From Carallia brachiata (taxonomy: Eukaryota; Streptophyta; Magnoliopsida; Malpighiales; Rhizophoraceae): 64,000 bases of DNA. Numbering within the stretch: position 1 is the stretch's first letter; every line of letters begins with the position of its first letter. Location of the stretch: contig JADCRB010000078.1 in assembly GCA_021464245.1 (NCBI GenBank), forward strand, positions 1,931,216 to 1,995,215, read 5' to 3'. Under the pieces are notes generated by a model, which saw only the letters and a program-made list of their open reading frames with translations, was not told where the DNA came from and made no database searches. This document shows, in pieces, positions 14,296 through 24,807 of this stretch. The position numbers and the translations under genes are program-made.

Positions 14296-15535
14296 GAGAG
14301 TGGGGATAATCTTCTATTTTTCATACCTATTTATTACCTTCATTTCCGTCTCCGTCCTTATTTTTGTTGTATATGAAATTTTGATCCACGTTCCTATCTC
14401 TGTTGGGAAACGGGGATCCTATCAAAAAATGGGGATCCCCGTCTCTACCTCATACCCATCCAAATAAAAATTAAAAAAGTTATATATTTTCATAACTCGA
14501 ATTACTTGATACTCGTCATCAATGACAAACCAATTATTTATATTACAAATATTCTTTGACTTAAAAATATAACAAATAAGTTATTTACCTATTAAACTTC
14601 AAATGCATGAGTTTTATATCAAAAATTAGTAATAGAAATTTAGGTTCTAGAACTTGATGCATAATATGTAAAAGAACAATAATACTATTTTCGAAAATGT
14701 TATATTGCTCAAATGTATAATAAGCAAGTATTGAAGTTATATTACTCAAGTTTATATACTGATATAATGATATTATTTTTAAAGATGTTGACATAGAAAA
14801 ATAATTTAGGCAAATCGAATTCAATATTTTAGCTGTTTAATAATACTAAAGTTTAAAACTGCATCTTATAAAAATATGGATCACATAAAAAAATTTGATA
14901 AATATAAACTATAAAAATTTCACCCCATGATTTTGAATTTTTTCTTATCCATTTTTTGTATATAATGTTGAATTTCTTGCAATGTTAGGAATTTTAATTT
15001 TATTCTTAACTTCTTAAACAATTTATTCTCATATTTTTGACATTATATGCTGGTACCTTTGGAAAGAAAGAAATAATAGTGTTTCAGAACGAAACTTCCA
15101 GTAAAAAATGGTCTTTTTAACTTGTATATTAGGGGCCAAATCTTCAAATTATTAGTTGAGAACTTGTACGATAAGTTGTTGTAATTCTTGTAGTATCTAT
15201 TAATAATTTCATAATTGTTATTAGAATTGGTTATTATTTGAATCCTTGACCTAAAAACTATCAACATTCTAAATAAACTATCAGGTTAAACGAAAGCAAT
15301 TCTATTAATAATTTAGAAATTCTATTAATACTTTCAAAATAGCTAAAACATAAGTGATTGAAGAGTAAAAGTAGTAAACATTAAACAATAAAAATGAATA
15401 AATATTACAAAATAAATAAAAAATAAAAAAAATAAACGAAGCGGGTACGGGGAGGGTATGGGTAGGGGGATAGGTAAACTCATTCTCGTTCTCATACCCA
15501 CTAAAAAAATACAGGGAATGAGAATCCCCACTCTG
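14296..15535. mobile_element. Probable degenerate non-autonomous DNA transposon
   Basis: Both ends carry a 12-bp inverted repeat with one mismatch: GAGAGTGGGGAT at 14296-14307 and, as its complement, ATCCCCACTCTG at 15524-15535. Next to each end lie similar GC-richer stretches full of GGGGATCCCCGT and GGGTATGGG words, also inverted relative to each other. The interior (about 14.5-15.4 kb) is AT-rich and non-coding. The composition recalls non-autonomous hAT-type elements, but I found no flanking target duplication, so class and exact ends are tentative. Confidence 0.35.
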
Positions 15536-15561
15536 TTCTATGGTCAACTAACTTTGATCAT

Positions 15562-15601
15562 GTACTCGTCGGAGAGGGTACAAGTAATCTCCGACGAGTA
15601 C
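15562..15601. repeat. Perfect 14-bp stem hairpin
   Basis: GTACTCGTCGGAGA at 15562-15575 is exactly complementary to 15588-15601, with a 12-base spacer. It sits just outside the right end of the candidate transposon and may be part of it or of a second element. Confidence 0.8.
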
Positions 15602-17653
15602 GGGTAAAATAGTCATATCTAATACAAATATAAAAAAATTATAGATATAAAATTTAAATATAAAATAATAACACGTATTTATTATTTGAATTCTAATTAT
15701 TGATTGAATAATAATTCATATTTATATATTGAATCTGTGTTGTTATTAGCTTCTTTGGAACCAATCGAACAAGTATGATTAACTGCATTCGGACAGGATA
15801 TAGCATTGTTGATACTTGTATATTTGTTGATGATCTCTTCAATAAATTGGTGAACTCCGTCAAAAATAGACACAATTATTGTATTATCAGATAAGCTCTA
15901 TTTTATTTTTTATTTCATATTTAATATTTTTATGCTTTAATTTTGGTTATCTTCAAATAATGTCTTAATAATGGAAAAGCTTGCTTTTCCGGCTGCCCGG
16001 CCAAGGGACATCTTCATTCTCGACCACCATGAATGAAGCCAAGATGCATGCACATGTGGGAAATATTAAAATTCATTTTTTTCGTTAATTAATTATCATT
16101 AAAATTTGAACTTAAATTTTCAATCTTAAAAGAGTTACAGTAAATAATATAAAAATAATATGAAAATAATCCATGGAATCTATATCAAACGACTTTTCTT
16201 GTTATGTAAAATTTTTGTTTTTGACTTTTATAAAAGGGTAATCATAATATTTTTTTTACTGTTCTAGTTCGCATAACATAATTATTTATTTCATTTGTTA
16301 CATTGGATGTTTCTGTGCCGTTAAATCCGGACATCGAGCGTCGTCTTTTGAAGATGCCGTTTTAACCGCCGATCGCAGCACGTGACTGACGGGTCAGCTG
16401 TCTGGTCTGGCCTCTATTTGGAAAGAAAACTAGGAAAGAAAATAATTGGTCAAAGAGTCAAACTCGCGGGTCCCTGGTCCGTCGTAGCCGATACGGCGAT
16501 GCCAATATCCAATGGGGCACTGCACCCCTTGTTTTTATTTTTCTATGCATAAATGGGTATGGAGAGGGCTGGCTTCATACCTAGTAAAAAACATTGTATT
16601 CCACGCACTCATTTATATCTAAAAGTTTTCCACAGCAACTCTTACTGCAAATGCAGTACATGAGCTTAAGCCAGGATCCAGCACCTGCACTGCACGCAAC
16701 ATATGTGGCATAAAAAACTCGTAATTACGTGCTATTAGTTAAAATGAAAGTCTCTTGTTACAGTACACCTATATATATTTAAAAGGTGAAAATATTACTG
16801 AGATTCAACTTATTTAAGAGGTTTAATTTTATATATGAAATCTCGAGATCAAATTTTGTCTGAGTCAAGTGATGAGACTAAATTCATGCACACTGCCTAA
16901 TGTCGCTTTATACTCTGTTAGACAGATAGTTATAATACTCTTTAATAAAATTGTAGAACATCACTCATTCTTTTCATTTTTTACGTAAACAAAAGAGATA
17001 AAAGTCAAAAAAAATCAAAAAGTTTCGACCTAAAATCCCGTTGCTTAAAAAGGGACCCCAAAAAATGTAGTGCTTAGGAAGATCGAATCTTTACATAATT
17101 CTTCACTGTTTGAATCAAACTTTCTGGAATAAGATCAATTAAGAATTAATCAACAAGATCAGATAACAGGTTGTTTTATGGAGCCAGGAGCCTGATGACG
17201 TGGGACCCGCCTGGTTGGCATCTGAGATTTCGCATGTGGCATGTCGTGAAAGAAGTTAATATATGTACATGTACGCTAACAGTACAGAAGAAGAAAACTG
17301 TCTTTATCACAAATTTAATAAATGTGACTGCATGTAAGCCTATATTATATAAACTGTACAATATACCTTAACAGTCTTAATGCATTTAATGCCTTTAATT
17401 TTACTTTTGGATCGTTCCAGCAGCATCATCTTAATGCTATTCATAGTCTTAGGCGCCAGGATGCTTGGTCAGTTAAAAACAACTTTTTTTTTTTTTTTAC
17501 TACAAACAAGTAAAATGTACCACTTTTTTCTAATCTTAAAGAAAATTACCTTGCAACTTGCAAGTTTGCGACCCTTGCCGCCCACCCATGTGCCCATTTA
17601 GTGGTGTTCAATCTCCGAATTTTGTCTTATTTCCCACCATCTATTTATCTATT

Positions 17654-17685
<32 letters not shown>

Positions 17686-18564
17686 GACGAAGAAGAAGAA
17701 ATATGAAGAAGGACAAAGTTGTGACGGAAAGATCAATAAATTGTCCTTTTAAAATATTCCTTTCTTTTTTTTGCAATATTCCTTTTACAATATGTCGTCA
17801 AAAAACAGAAAGAAAATAAACAACAAAAGCACAGAAGCCCATTTTAAGCCCCAGCCTCCAAACCCTATGCCATCCAGTAGCATTTCCAGCCCACAAGAAA
17901 CAGCCTCAACCAGCGCAGCGCGCGCCCCCGAAATATCGAACACCAAGGGCCCATCGCGGGACGCTGGAAAAGACTTTCCGCAACTCTTAACTTATAATGT
18001 ATTTAGATAAAATTTAAAAAAAAAAAAAAAAAAAAACATAAGAAAGAAGATCATTGAAAGAAAAAAATTTTTTTTATCTTCTCTTACATTTGAAAAGATG
18101 TGACAATAACGAAAAAAATTATAAATATTTTTATTTGAAAAAAAAGTGAAAAATGAAGGGAATGAAAATAAAATACATTGAAATAATAATTTATATTTCA
18201 TAATAAATTTTATTTAAATATTTTATTTATATAAATTATAATTTTTAAATTATATGAGTAATAACTGAGTTATTTAATAAATTTAATATGAGAACCAACA
18301 ATTTTTCTCTCATTATTAAGAGGATTGATTTTGGTGAAACAGAATGAATTTGAAAAATTAAAAACTTTTTTCCCTTTATTTTTCAAATATAATAATTTAC
18401 CCCAATTCTCTCATTTTTCTCTTTTTCTCCCTTTTTCTCCCCCGCAAACACAACGTTAGCCTCCTGATCCGGCCGCTCCCCTCCAGACAACTGGGAAGGA
18501 GTCACTTGCTCCCCCTGCCAATAGAGCAATCCCTCAATCCTCGCTTCATTTTCCCACCACATCA
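15602..18564. other. Intergenic region with one promoter-like island
   Basis: No supported gene. The frame at 17771-18010 (MSSKNRKKINNK from 17792) has no family resemblance. About 18000-18400 is A/T-rich and probably holds the PPR 3' UTR next to 18565. A (TTA)n tract lies near 17650-17685. The GC-richer stretch at 16310-16560 is listed separately. Confidence 0.5.
16310..16560. promoter_or_regulatory. Promoter-like island with a G-box, no gene attached
   Basis: A GC-richer block in AT-rich DNA. It has a palindromic CACGTG G-box at 16379-16384, a TGACGGGTCA-like word just after it, a CCAAT box (CCAATATCCAAT, about 16502-16513) and a weak TATA-like sequence (GCATAAATGG, about 16547). This looks like an upstream regulatory region, yet no coding sequence follows on either strand within 1.5 kb. 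Confidence 0.3.
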
Positions 18565-21138
18565 TTACCAGAAGCCTCTGCAAGAGCAAGATCCTTTCTT
18601 GAAATGATGAAAGCGGCTCGAGTCTCTCAATATGATTTCATTTTCAATGATCATGGATACGTAGGTCATGGCATTGTGGCAATCACCACAAACGCGCAAG
18701 TTCTTGGTTATCCGAATGGGTACTCCTGGAGCTGATGTCAGGATGCCATAAGCAAGAGCCAACTTCTCGCTATGTTCGGAAAGGAGGTCACCCTTCTCCT
18801 CGTCATCCACATCATGGAGGGCAAAGCTGGTTTCCGGCACATATCCAAGCACTTTAATCCTGTGAATTAAGCCTGCAAGGATATCATATATTTGTTCTGT
18901 CTGTGGATGAGTCTTGTCCCCAACGAAGAAGGTTGCAGTGCCATTCTTTCCTTCGACCCAACTGCAACCAGGCCTCTTCTTGATTCCTGTGAACTTCATC
19001 AAGGATCTGATCCTGGCCACATCTTTCCACCGCCTGGCAGTGGCATATATATTTGAAAGCAGTGTATACGATCCATCATTTTCTGACTTCAATTCCGACA
19101 ATTGTTTTGCAGCATATTCCCCAAGTTCAACATTTTTATGTATCCTGCAGCCACCAAGCAATGCCACCCACACTATCGGGCTTGGATCCATGGGCATGCC
19201 TTCAATAAGCTTCATTGCTTCATCGAAGCGACCAGAACGTCCCAATAGGTCAACCATGCAAGCGTAGTGTTCGGCACCAGGAATAACTCCAAACTCCCTG
19301 CTTATTGCATTAAAGTATTTAATCCCGTGATCAACCATTCCAGAATGGCTGCAAGCATACAGCACAACAAGGAATGTTACAGCATCAGGCACAAAACCCA
19401 CTTGCATCATCTCATCAAAAAGTTGAAGAGCTTCTTCACCACGGCTGTGCATGCCATAACCTGTCATTAGCGAGGTCCAAGAAACAGCATTTTTCTGCTT
19501 GATGTTATGAAACACAACTGTAGCAGCATTAACATCTCCGGATTTTGAATACATATCTATTAGGCAATTGGACACAAAAACAGAGTCGCAACAATTCCGC
19601 AAAACAAAAGCATGAATTTGTCTACCGGATCTTAGTGCAGCCAACCGAGCACATGCCACCAATGCACAAGACAAGGTAAATGCATTAGGCTTCACTGGTC
19701 TATTCTGTTTGATCATGCAAGAGAATAGTTCCAACGCATCATTGGCTTCCCCGTGTTGGGCATAACCACCAATGATAGCAGTCCAAGTCACCACATCTCT
19801 GTCTTTTGGTGTTATAGAATCAAACATGGCACGAGCCACATCAATACATTTGCACTTTGCATACATGTCAATTACAGCATTGGTCAGCACACGATCATCT
19901 CCCCAGTCATTCCGATCAAATTTTAGAATATGTTTTAGGACATAACAATGAGTCTCCTTCCCCTGAATCAATGCTCCAACCGAAGCACAAGCAGAAAATA
20001 GAGACAAAAGGGTTACTTCATTAGGCCTTGACCCACAAATCTGCATTTGTCTAAACACATCCAATGCTTCATAGCCAAGACCCTTCTGTGCATACCCTGC
20101 AATTACAGCACTCCAAGAAACAACATCCAACGCAATTCTCTCTTCCTTCATCTTCTCAAACAAACGAAGAGCATCATCGAACCTACCAATCTGAGAATAC
20201 CCGGTAACCATTGAATTCCAAGAAACCACATCCTTCTCCTTCATCCGCTGGAAAACTTCGGATGCTGCATCCATCATTCCACACTTCGCATACATATCCA
20301 CCAACGAATTAGCGACAAAAACATCCTCAAACAACCCGCTCCGCGTCGCAAAACCATGTGCTTCCTTGCCAAGCAAGGACGATCCCATAGAGGCACAAGC
20401 AGAGAGCACATTCACGAGACTAACAGCATCTGGCTGAAAATCAGTATCACCCATTTTACACATTCTATCAAACAACATCAATGCATTCATGCAATCCCCA
20501 CTTTGCACGTAAGCGGCAACAACCGAATTCCAGGAAACCAAATCACGGACCCCATTCTCAGTCATTTCATCAAACATTTGGCGTGCATGCTCCAACGCCC
20601 CACATCTTCCATACATAGCCACCACCGCATTGCAAACGAAAACATTGGATTCAAACCCATTTCGACAGACAACGCCGTGAATTGAAGCGCCATGATTAAT
20701 AGAAGCGAGCTCGCCGCAGGCCTTGAGAACAAAAGGGAAGGTGTACTCATCCGGGGACCATCCAAGCCGCGTCATTTCGCGGAAAAATGAAAGGGATTGG
20801 CCAAGAAGTCTGAAATGGATGGCTCGGCGGATGAGAGCGTTCCACCAGAAGACAGCACGAGGAGAAGGCGTGATATGCCGGAGGAGGGATAAGGCGTTGG
20901 AAGGCACATTGAGGGCTATGTAGGTGGAAACGATGTAGGTGGACAGTTGGATTATTAGGCCCTGGACGAGTGCTTGCTGGTGGATGAGGTTTGCTTGGAG
21001 GATGGATTTGCATTGTTTTAGGAGCGTGGTGGTGAGTAGCGGCGGCGCTGTGGAGATCGTCGAGGAGGAGGAGGAGGCGCTACGGAGCGGCTGCTTTGGG
21101 CGGCGGACAAAGCGGAGGGGGAAGAAGCGAAGGCGCAT
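18565..21138 (-). CDS. PLS-class pentatricopeptide repeat protein with DYW domain (At5g16860-like)
   Basis: An uninterrupted 857-residue frame, ATG at 21136-21138. The N-terminus is Arg-rich with few acidic residues (MRLRFFPLRFVRRPKQ), typical of import into mitochondria or plastids. P, L and S repeats fill most of the protein; repeated cores such as NAVIDMYAKC, DVVSWNSMV and ALELFSCM recur about every 31-36 residues. E-type motifs follow (GCSWVEG, then a 15-residue KTHPQTEQIY region). The DYW deaminase-like domain carries HSEKLA (H789, E791) and CGDCH (C817, C820), the zinc and catalytic signature HxE...CxxC. The last three residues are GFW instead of DYW. Such proteins bind organellar RNA and direct C-to-U editing; which site this one edits cannot be read from sequence. 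Order and wording match Arabidopsis At5g16860. The gene is intronless, as is usual for the family. Confidence 0.94.
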   Translation of the reverse strand: MRLRFFPLRFVRRPKQPLRSASSSSSTISTAPPLLTTTLLKQCKSILQANLIHQQALVQGLIIQLSTYIVSTYIALNVPSNALSLLRHITPSPRAVFWWNALIRRAIHFRLLGQSLSFFREMTRLGWSPDEYTFPFVLKACGELASINHGASIHGVVCRNGFESNVFVCNAVVAMYGRCGALEHARQMFDEMTENGVRDLVSWNSVVAAYVQSGDCMNALMLFDRMCKMGDTDFQPDAVSLVNVLSACASMGSSLLGKEAHGFATRSGLFEDVFVANSLVDMYAKCGMMDAASEVFQRMKEKDVVSWNSMVTGYSQIGRFDDALRLFEKMKEERIALDVVSWSAVIAGYAQKGLGYEALDVFRQMQICGSRPNEVTLLSLFSACASVGALIQGKETHCYVLKHILKFDRNDWGDDRVLTNAVIDMYAKCKCIDVARAMFDSITPKDRDVVTWTAIIGGYAQHGEANDALELFSCMIKQNRPVKPNAFTLSCALVACARLAALRSGRQIHAFVLRNCCDSVFVSNCLIDMYSKSGDVNAATVVFHNIKQKNAVSWTSLMTGYGMHSRGEEALQLFDEMMQVGFVPDAVTFLVVLYACSHSGMVDHGIKYFNAISREFGVIPGAEHYACMVDLLGRSGRFDEAMKLIEGMPMDPSPIVWVALLGGCRIHKNVELGEYAAKQLSELKSENDGSYTLLSNIYATARRWKDVARIRSLMKFTGIKKRPGCSWVEGKNGTATFFVGDKTHPQTEQIYDILAGLIHRIKVLGYVPETSFALHDVDDEEKGDLLSEHSEKLALAYGILTSAPGVPIRITKNLRVCGDCHNAMTYVSMIIENEIILRDSSRFHHFKKGSCSCRGFW

Positions 21139-21289
21139 GCCAGTGAGAAGTTGTGACTGGGCGTTCTCCTCATGGGTTTGACTTCAAGTCAAAGATGGTG
21201 AATTTTTTAGCACTCCACACATAACTACTTTTGACTTTTCTTTCGTTGTTTGTTTTTGTTTTTGGTTTTTTCACTCTTTGGTGTTAAAA

Positions 21290-21757
21290 ATAAGGTTATT
21301 AGTATCAGATCGAATATTAAATTAAAAATATTAATGGGTTAAAATTTAATCGATTAAACTGATCGAACCGGTATTTGAACCGGTATTTAATAATATATAT
21401 ATATATATATATATATAAGTAATTTAAATAAATAATATATATATAGTTGTTAAATAATAATTTTTTTAGTTTTAAAGATTAAATCGAAAGTTTTCATAAA
21501 TTTAAGATTAAATTAAAAAATTTAATAAACTTAAAATTCAAATTATAATTTAAACAAAATTTGGGATCAAATTAAAATTTTTGAATTTTTATATTTTTGT
21601 TGGACCGGTTCGGTTTTAAGCGGTTCTTAACCGGTTCTGACTGATTCGAGTTTTCTTTAATTTTTACCTTGAACCGGACCAGACCGAACCAGACTACCGG
21701 CCGGTCACCAATTCAATCAGTCGGATTAACCGATCCGGTCTAATTTTTACAACCATG
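21290..21757. mobile_element. Small hAT-like repeat element, copy 1
   Basis: A non-coding block ending in repeated GGACCGGTTCGGTT-type words and closing with TTTACAACCATGG. Its complement starts CATGGTTGTAAAAATTAGACC, like hAT terminal repeats. The left end near 21290 (GTGTTAAAAATAA) is less clear. The same order of motifs, ending AGTTTGGGATCAAATT then GGACCG...CGGTTC, recurs in the same orientation at 23095-23590. An (AT)n tract lies at about 21391-21417. Confidence 0.45.
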
Positions 21758-21821
21758 GTTGAAAATTTAATGTCACCAAAAAAAAAAAAAAAGGCAAAAG
21801 CAGATCACCAGGAATACCGTT

Positions 21822-22322
21822 GGGATAAGTATTTTTGGGGTCCTAAACCTTTAGGTTTTTTTACGTTTGAGTCATAAACCTTTTTCACATTTCGATTGAG
21901 TCCTAAATCTTTTAATTTTTTATTATATCAGTTCTTTAAGTTACGAAAAGTAGTCAATCTATTAATAAGTGAGTTTAATTTAATAAAAATTATTTTAAAA
22001 AGCTTAAATACATGAATTAAATATTTTTTTCATCAACAAAATATGCATATTAAATATTTTTTTTAATCAATAAATATACGAATTAAATATGTAACATATA
22101 TTTTTTTTTATAAAAAAGACATTCAATTCATATATTTAATCTTTTTTAAATAATTTTTTGTAAAGTTAAAATTATTTTTTAATAGATTGATCACTTTTGT
22201 TAAATAGAGGGACTGATTTGGTAGAAAATCAAAAAATTTAGAACTCAAATGAAATGTCAAAAAGGTTTAGGACTCAAACGTAAAAAAATTTAAAAATTTA
22301 AGACTAAAAAAATACTTATCCC
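21822..22322. mobile_element. Fold-back MITE with 10-bp target duplication (Mutator-like)
   Basis: A 501-bp element whose arms are inverted copies of each other. The left arm begins GGGATAAGTATTTTT at 21822. The right arm is its complement, ending AATACTTATCCC at 22322. Pairing continues for more than 100 bases with scattered differences (TTTACGTTTGAGTC, AAACCTTTTT, GATCAATCTATTA and so on). The identical 10-base sequence GAATACCGTT flanks both sides (21812-21821 and 22323-22332). Long terminal inverted repeats with a 9-11 bp duplication fit a non-autonomous Mutator-like element. No coding sequence lies inside. The transcript would fold into one long hairpin. Confidence 0.85.
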
Positions 22323-22618
22323 GAATACCGTTAACATTAATGCTTTGGTTGGTTATAAGAGAAAATGTTGGAAAGAATTTCATTACAAAGTTGAAATTAG
22401 TTCATTTTTTTTTATCTTTTACTTATTTTTAATTTATGTAAACAATAATTTTTTTCTCAAATGCATCTGTTTAAACTATTTTATTTTCTTATAATTTTTT
22501 CTTTTAATGCTATTTTGTATCATTTTTTCACAATCGAAACACATCTTAATAATGTGTTTGGATGGAGAGAAAGATGTGGAAAAAAAGTTATGAGAAATAA
22601 AATTATAAGAAAATAAAG

Positions 22619-22840
22619 TTATTTGGATAAATGAGGAAGTTGTGAGAAAAAAAAAATGATGAAAAAGAAAAATAAATAATAATTTGTGAGAGAAAAAAAT
22701 TATGAAAAAAGTAAATTATTTAGATAAATGAGAAAGTTGAAAAGATAAAAATGATTAGAAAGAAAAAATGAATAATAATTTGTGGGAGAAAAAATTATAA
22801 AAAAATTATTTAAATAAGTAAAAAAATTGTAAAAATATAA
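22619..22840. repeat. Tandem repeat of about 90-97 bp
   Basis: Two and a part copies of an AT-rich unit start at 22619, 22716 and 22806, each opening with TTATTTRRATAA and containing AATAATAATTTGTGRGAG. The third copy is incomplete and decayed. Confidence 0.7.
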
Positions 22841-23094
22841 AATTATAAAAAAATAATAGAATATAGTTATATATATTTTTTCTTTTCAATGGATTCCATT
22901 GCAAACTAAATACTGTTTAAGAGGTGATGTCAAAAAAAAAAGAAAACAGTTTAAGAGGGTGACTAGGTGCATGAGGAACGGTAAGCAATATTTAAAAAAA
23001 AAAAAAAAAATTTATTCCTCGATTAGAGGCATCAAGTTACCACCTACGCGCCCAAACTTTTCCCTAAACATTAATAATATATAAATAACTTGAT

Positions 23095-23590
23095 TAAGAA
23101 AACCAGCTATGAACTAACTAAAGTTATCAGAATTAAATCAGTTATTAAATTAAAATAATTTGTGAATTACGATTGAATAAATTTAATCAATTTAATTAAT
23201 AATTGAACTAGTAAAATCAATAGTTATTAATAAATATATATTTATAAACATAATTGAAAAAATAATACTTATAAATAGTAATTGTATATTAATTTTTTAG
23301 TTATAAAGATAAAATTGAAAGTTTTGATAATATTTAGAACTAAATTGAACATTTTAAATTAAGTTTGTGCTTAAATTATAATCTAAATAAAGTTTGGGAT
23401 CAAATTTTATTTTTTAATTTTTCTTGGACCGATTCGGTTGATTAGACCGATTTTTATCGATTTTTGACCGGTTTTGACCGAGTTTAAAAGGTTCTAATAT
23501 TAATAAAAAAATCGGCCTTGAACAGGATCGAAGAGCTGACCGGTCACCAATTGAACTGAGTGGTCAAATCTGATTTTTAAAACACTACTC
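23095..23590. mobile_element. Small hAT-like repeat element, copy 2
   Basis: A diverged copy of the block at 21290-21757 in the same direction. It shares TTTTTTAGTTATAAAGAT, AAGTTTGGGATCAAATTT, the GACCGATTCGGTT stretch and the GACCGGTCACCAATT phrase in order, and ends TTTTTAAAACACT. No coding potential and no clear target duplication. Confidence 0.45.
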
Positions 23591-24165
23591 TAAACCACCT
23601 AAAATGGTAATTTGGTAACAAGCTGGTGATTCTTTCTTAGTATTGACCTGAATTTAAGTTCTTTCACCGTTACTTTTTTTACAAAGTGGGTAAAATTGTT
23701 ATGATGTGATATTAAATTTTAAATTCATTAGCACTGACGTTAGGTTCAACAAAGGCCCATGCAAGTCATCAGTGCTTAGGTGAGGGTTGTCCTTCAAGAA
23801 AAAATTGAATAAAGATGAAACCGGTGACTCTTGGTCTTAACCCACACATATAATGACTTATACATGGACAATGCATTTTTTTTTTTTAACAAACTAACTA
23901 TGATGAACCAAGAAACCTTATGCAACGATAATGAATAACCATAAAAATTTGGTATCAACCGAAATTTTAAGATTAAAAATCATATGCAATAAAGCCCCTG
24001 TAAATCACTTGCCATCTTATTCTTCCGACGTAAAAAAAAAAAAAAAAAGAAACGCGTGCCACGACTAATTTCAGCTACATAATGCCGGTTCTTCACAAGA
24101 TAAATGTTCTACCGAACCATATTATACTAACAAAAGTTATGGCGGAAATCCAGAGCTTGCAGAGT
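23591..24165. other. Intergenic DNA and probable 3' UTR of the AP-rich protein gene
   Basis: No gene seen. The stretch nearest 24166 should be the 3' UTR of the minus-strand gene. Confidence 0.4.
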
Positions 24166-24807
24166 TCATATCCCTTCTTTCTTAGCCAATGCTTTATAGT
24201 ACTGTGTTCTTTTACTGTCCTTTCTCTTCTTGTAAACCAGACCTCCAAATCCAACGACACAAACACCAGCTACAACCATAAATACTACAACCCCGGCAGT
24301 CTTCTTTTTGGCACGGGAAGCGTCCTGTTCTTGCACATACTCATTGACTTCCTCCTCCGCGCTGTAGTTCGATGACAAAACCGAAGAGTTGGGCACGGCG
24401 TCATCGGCCGGAGGAGGTGGCCCCTGAAGTTCTACGGCATCTGGGTCGTCGGGAGCTGCCTCCTGCTGCTGGCCGCTCGAATCTGTTTCGTCAGAAGCTG
24501 GAAGTGGCCGTATTTCTGCAGGCATTGATATTGGCGCAGGCACCGGCGCTTCAAGCGGAGCGAAGTCATCCTCTGCGGGTTCAGGAGCCGGAGCTGATTC
24601 TGGAGACAGGACCTCTTCGAATTCGGATTCCGGGGCGGGTGCTGAAGCAGGAACGTAATAGTACTCCGGAGAAAGAGTTTCATATTCTGTTCCTGGGGTG
24701 GGCACATAAGACAGATCAGATGGGTTTATGGACTTGGCTTTGTTTATTAATGTTAGTAAAACCAAAACAAAAAGAAAGAAACTTGTTTTAAAGGCTAGTT
24801 TCAGCAT
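24166..24807 (-). CDS. AP-rich acidic type I membrane protein (AGP-like), function unknown
   Basis: A single-exon 213-residue frame, ATG at 24805-24807 with no upstream in-frame ATG. Residues 1-26 (MLKLAFKTSFFLFVLVLL...NKAKS) form a signal peptide. Residues about 40-105 are rich in Ala-Pro, Ser-Pro and acidic residues (SAPAPES, SPESAPAPEPAEDD, APVPAPISMPAE), the kind of clustered prolines that plants hydroxylate and decorate with arabinogalactan. The middle is acidic with one NYS sequon (SSNYSAEEE). A membrane span covers about 171-192 (GVVVFMVVAGVCVVGFGGLV), followed by a Lys-rich cytosolic tail (YKKRKDSKRTQYYKALAKKE). So it is anchored by a helix and not by GPI, unlike classical AGPs. I cannot assign a function. 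It is probably a cell-surface glycoprotein. Confidence 0.82.
   Translation of the reverse strand: MLKLAFKTSFFLFVLVLLTLINKAKSINPSDLSYVPTPGTEYETLSPEYYYVPASAPAPESEFEEVLSPESAPAPEPAEDDFAPLEAPVPAPISMPAEIRPLPASDETDSSGQQQEAAPDDPDAVELQGPPPPADDAVPNSSVLSSNYSAEEEVNEYVQEQDASRAKKKTAGVVVFMVVAGVCVVGFGGLVYKKRKDSKRTQYYKALAKKEGI

Noticed and set aside
17771..18010. Possible small plus-strand gene (MSSKNRKKINNK from 17792)
   Set aside because: No splice or promoter support, Lys/Asn-rich start from A-rich DNA, no family resemblance.
24372..24791. 139-codon plus-strand frame
   Set aside because: Antisense shadow of the AP-rich membrane protein gene.
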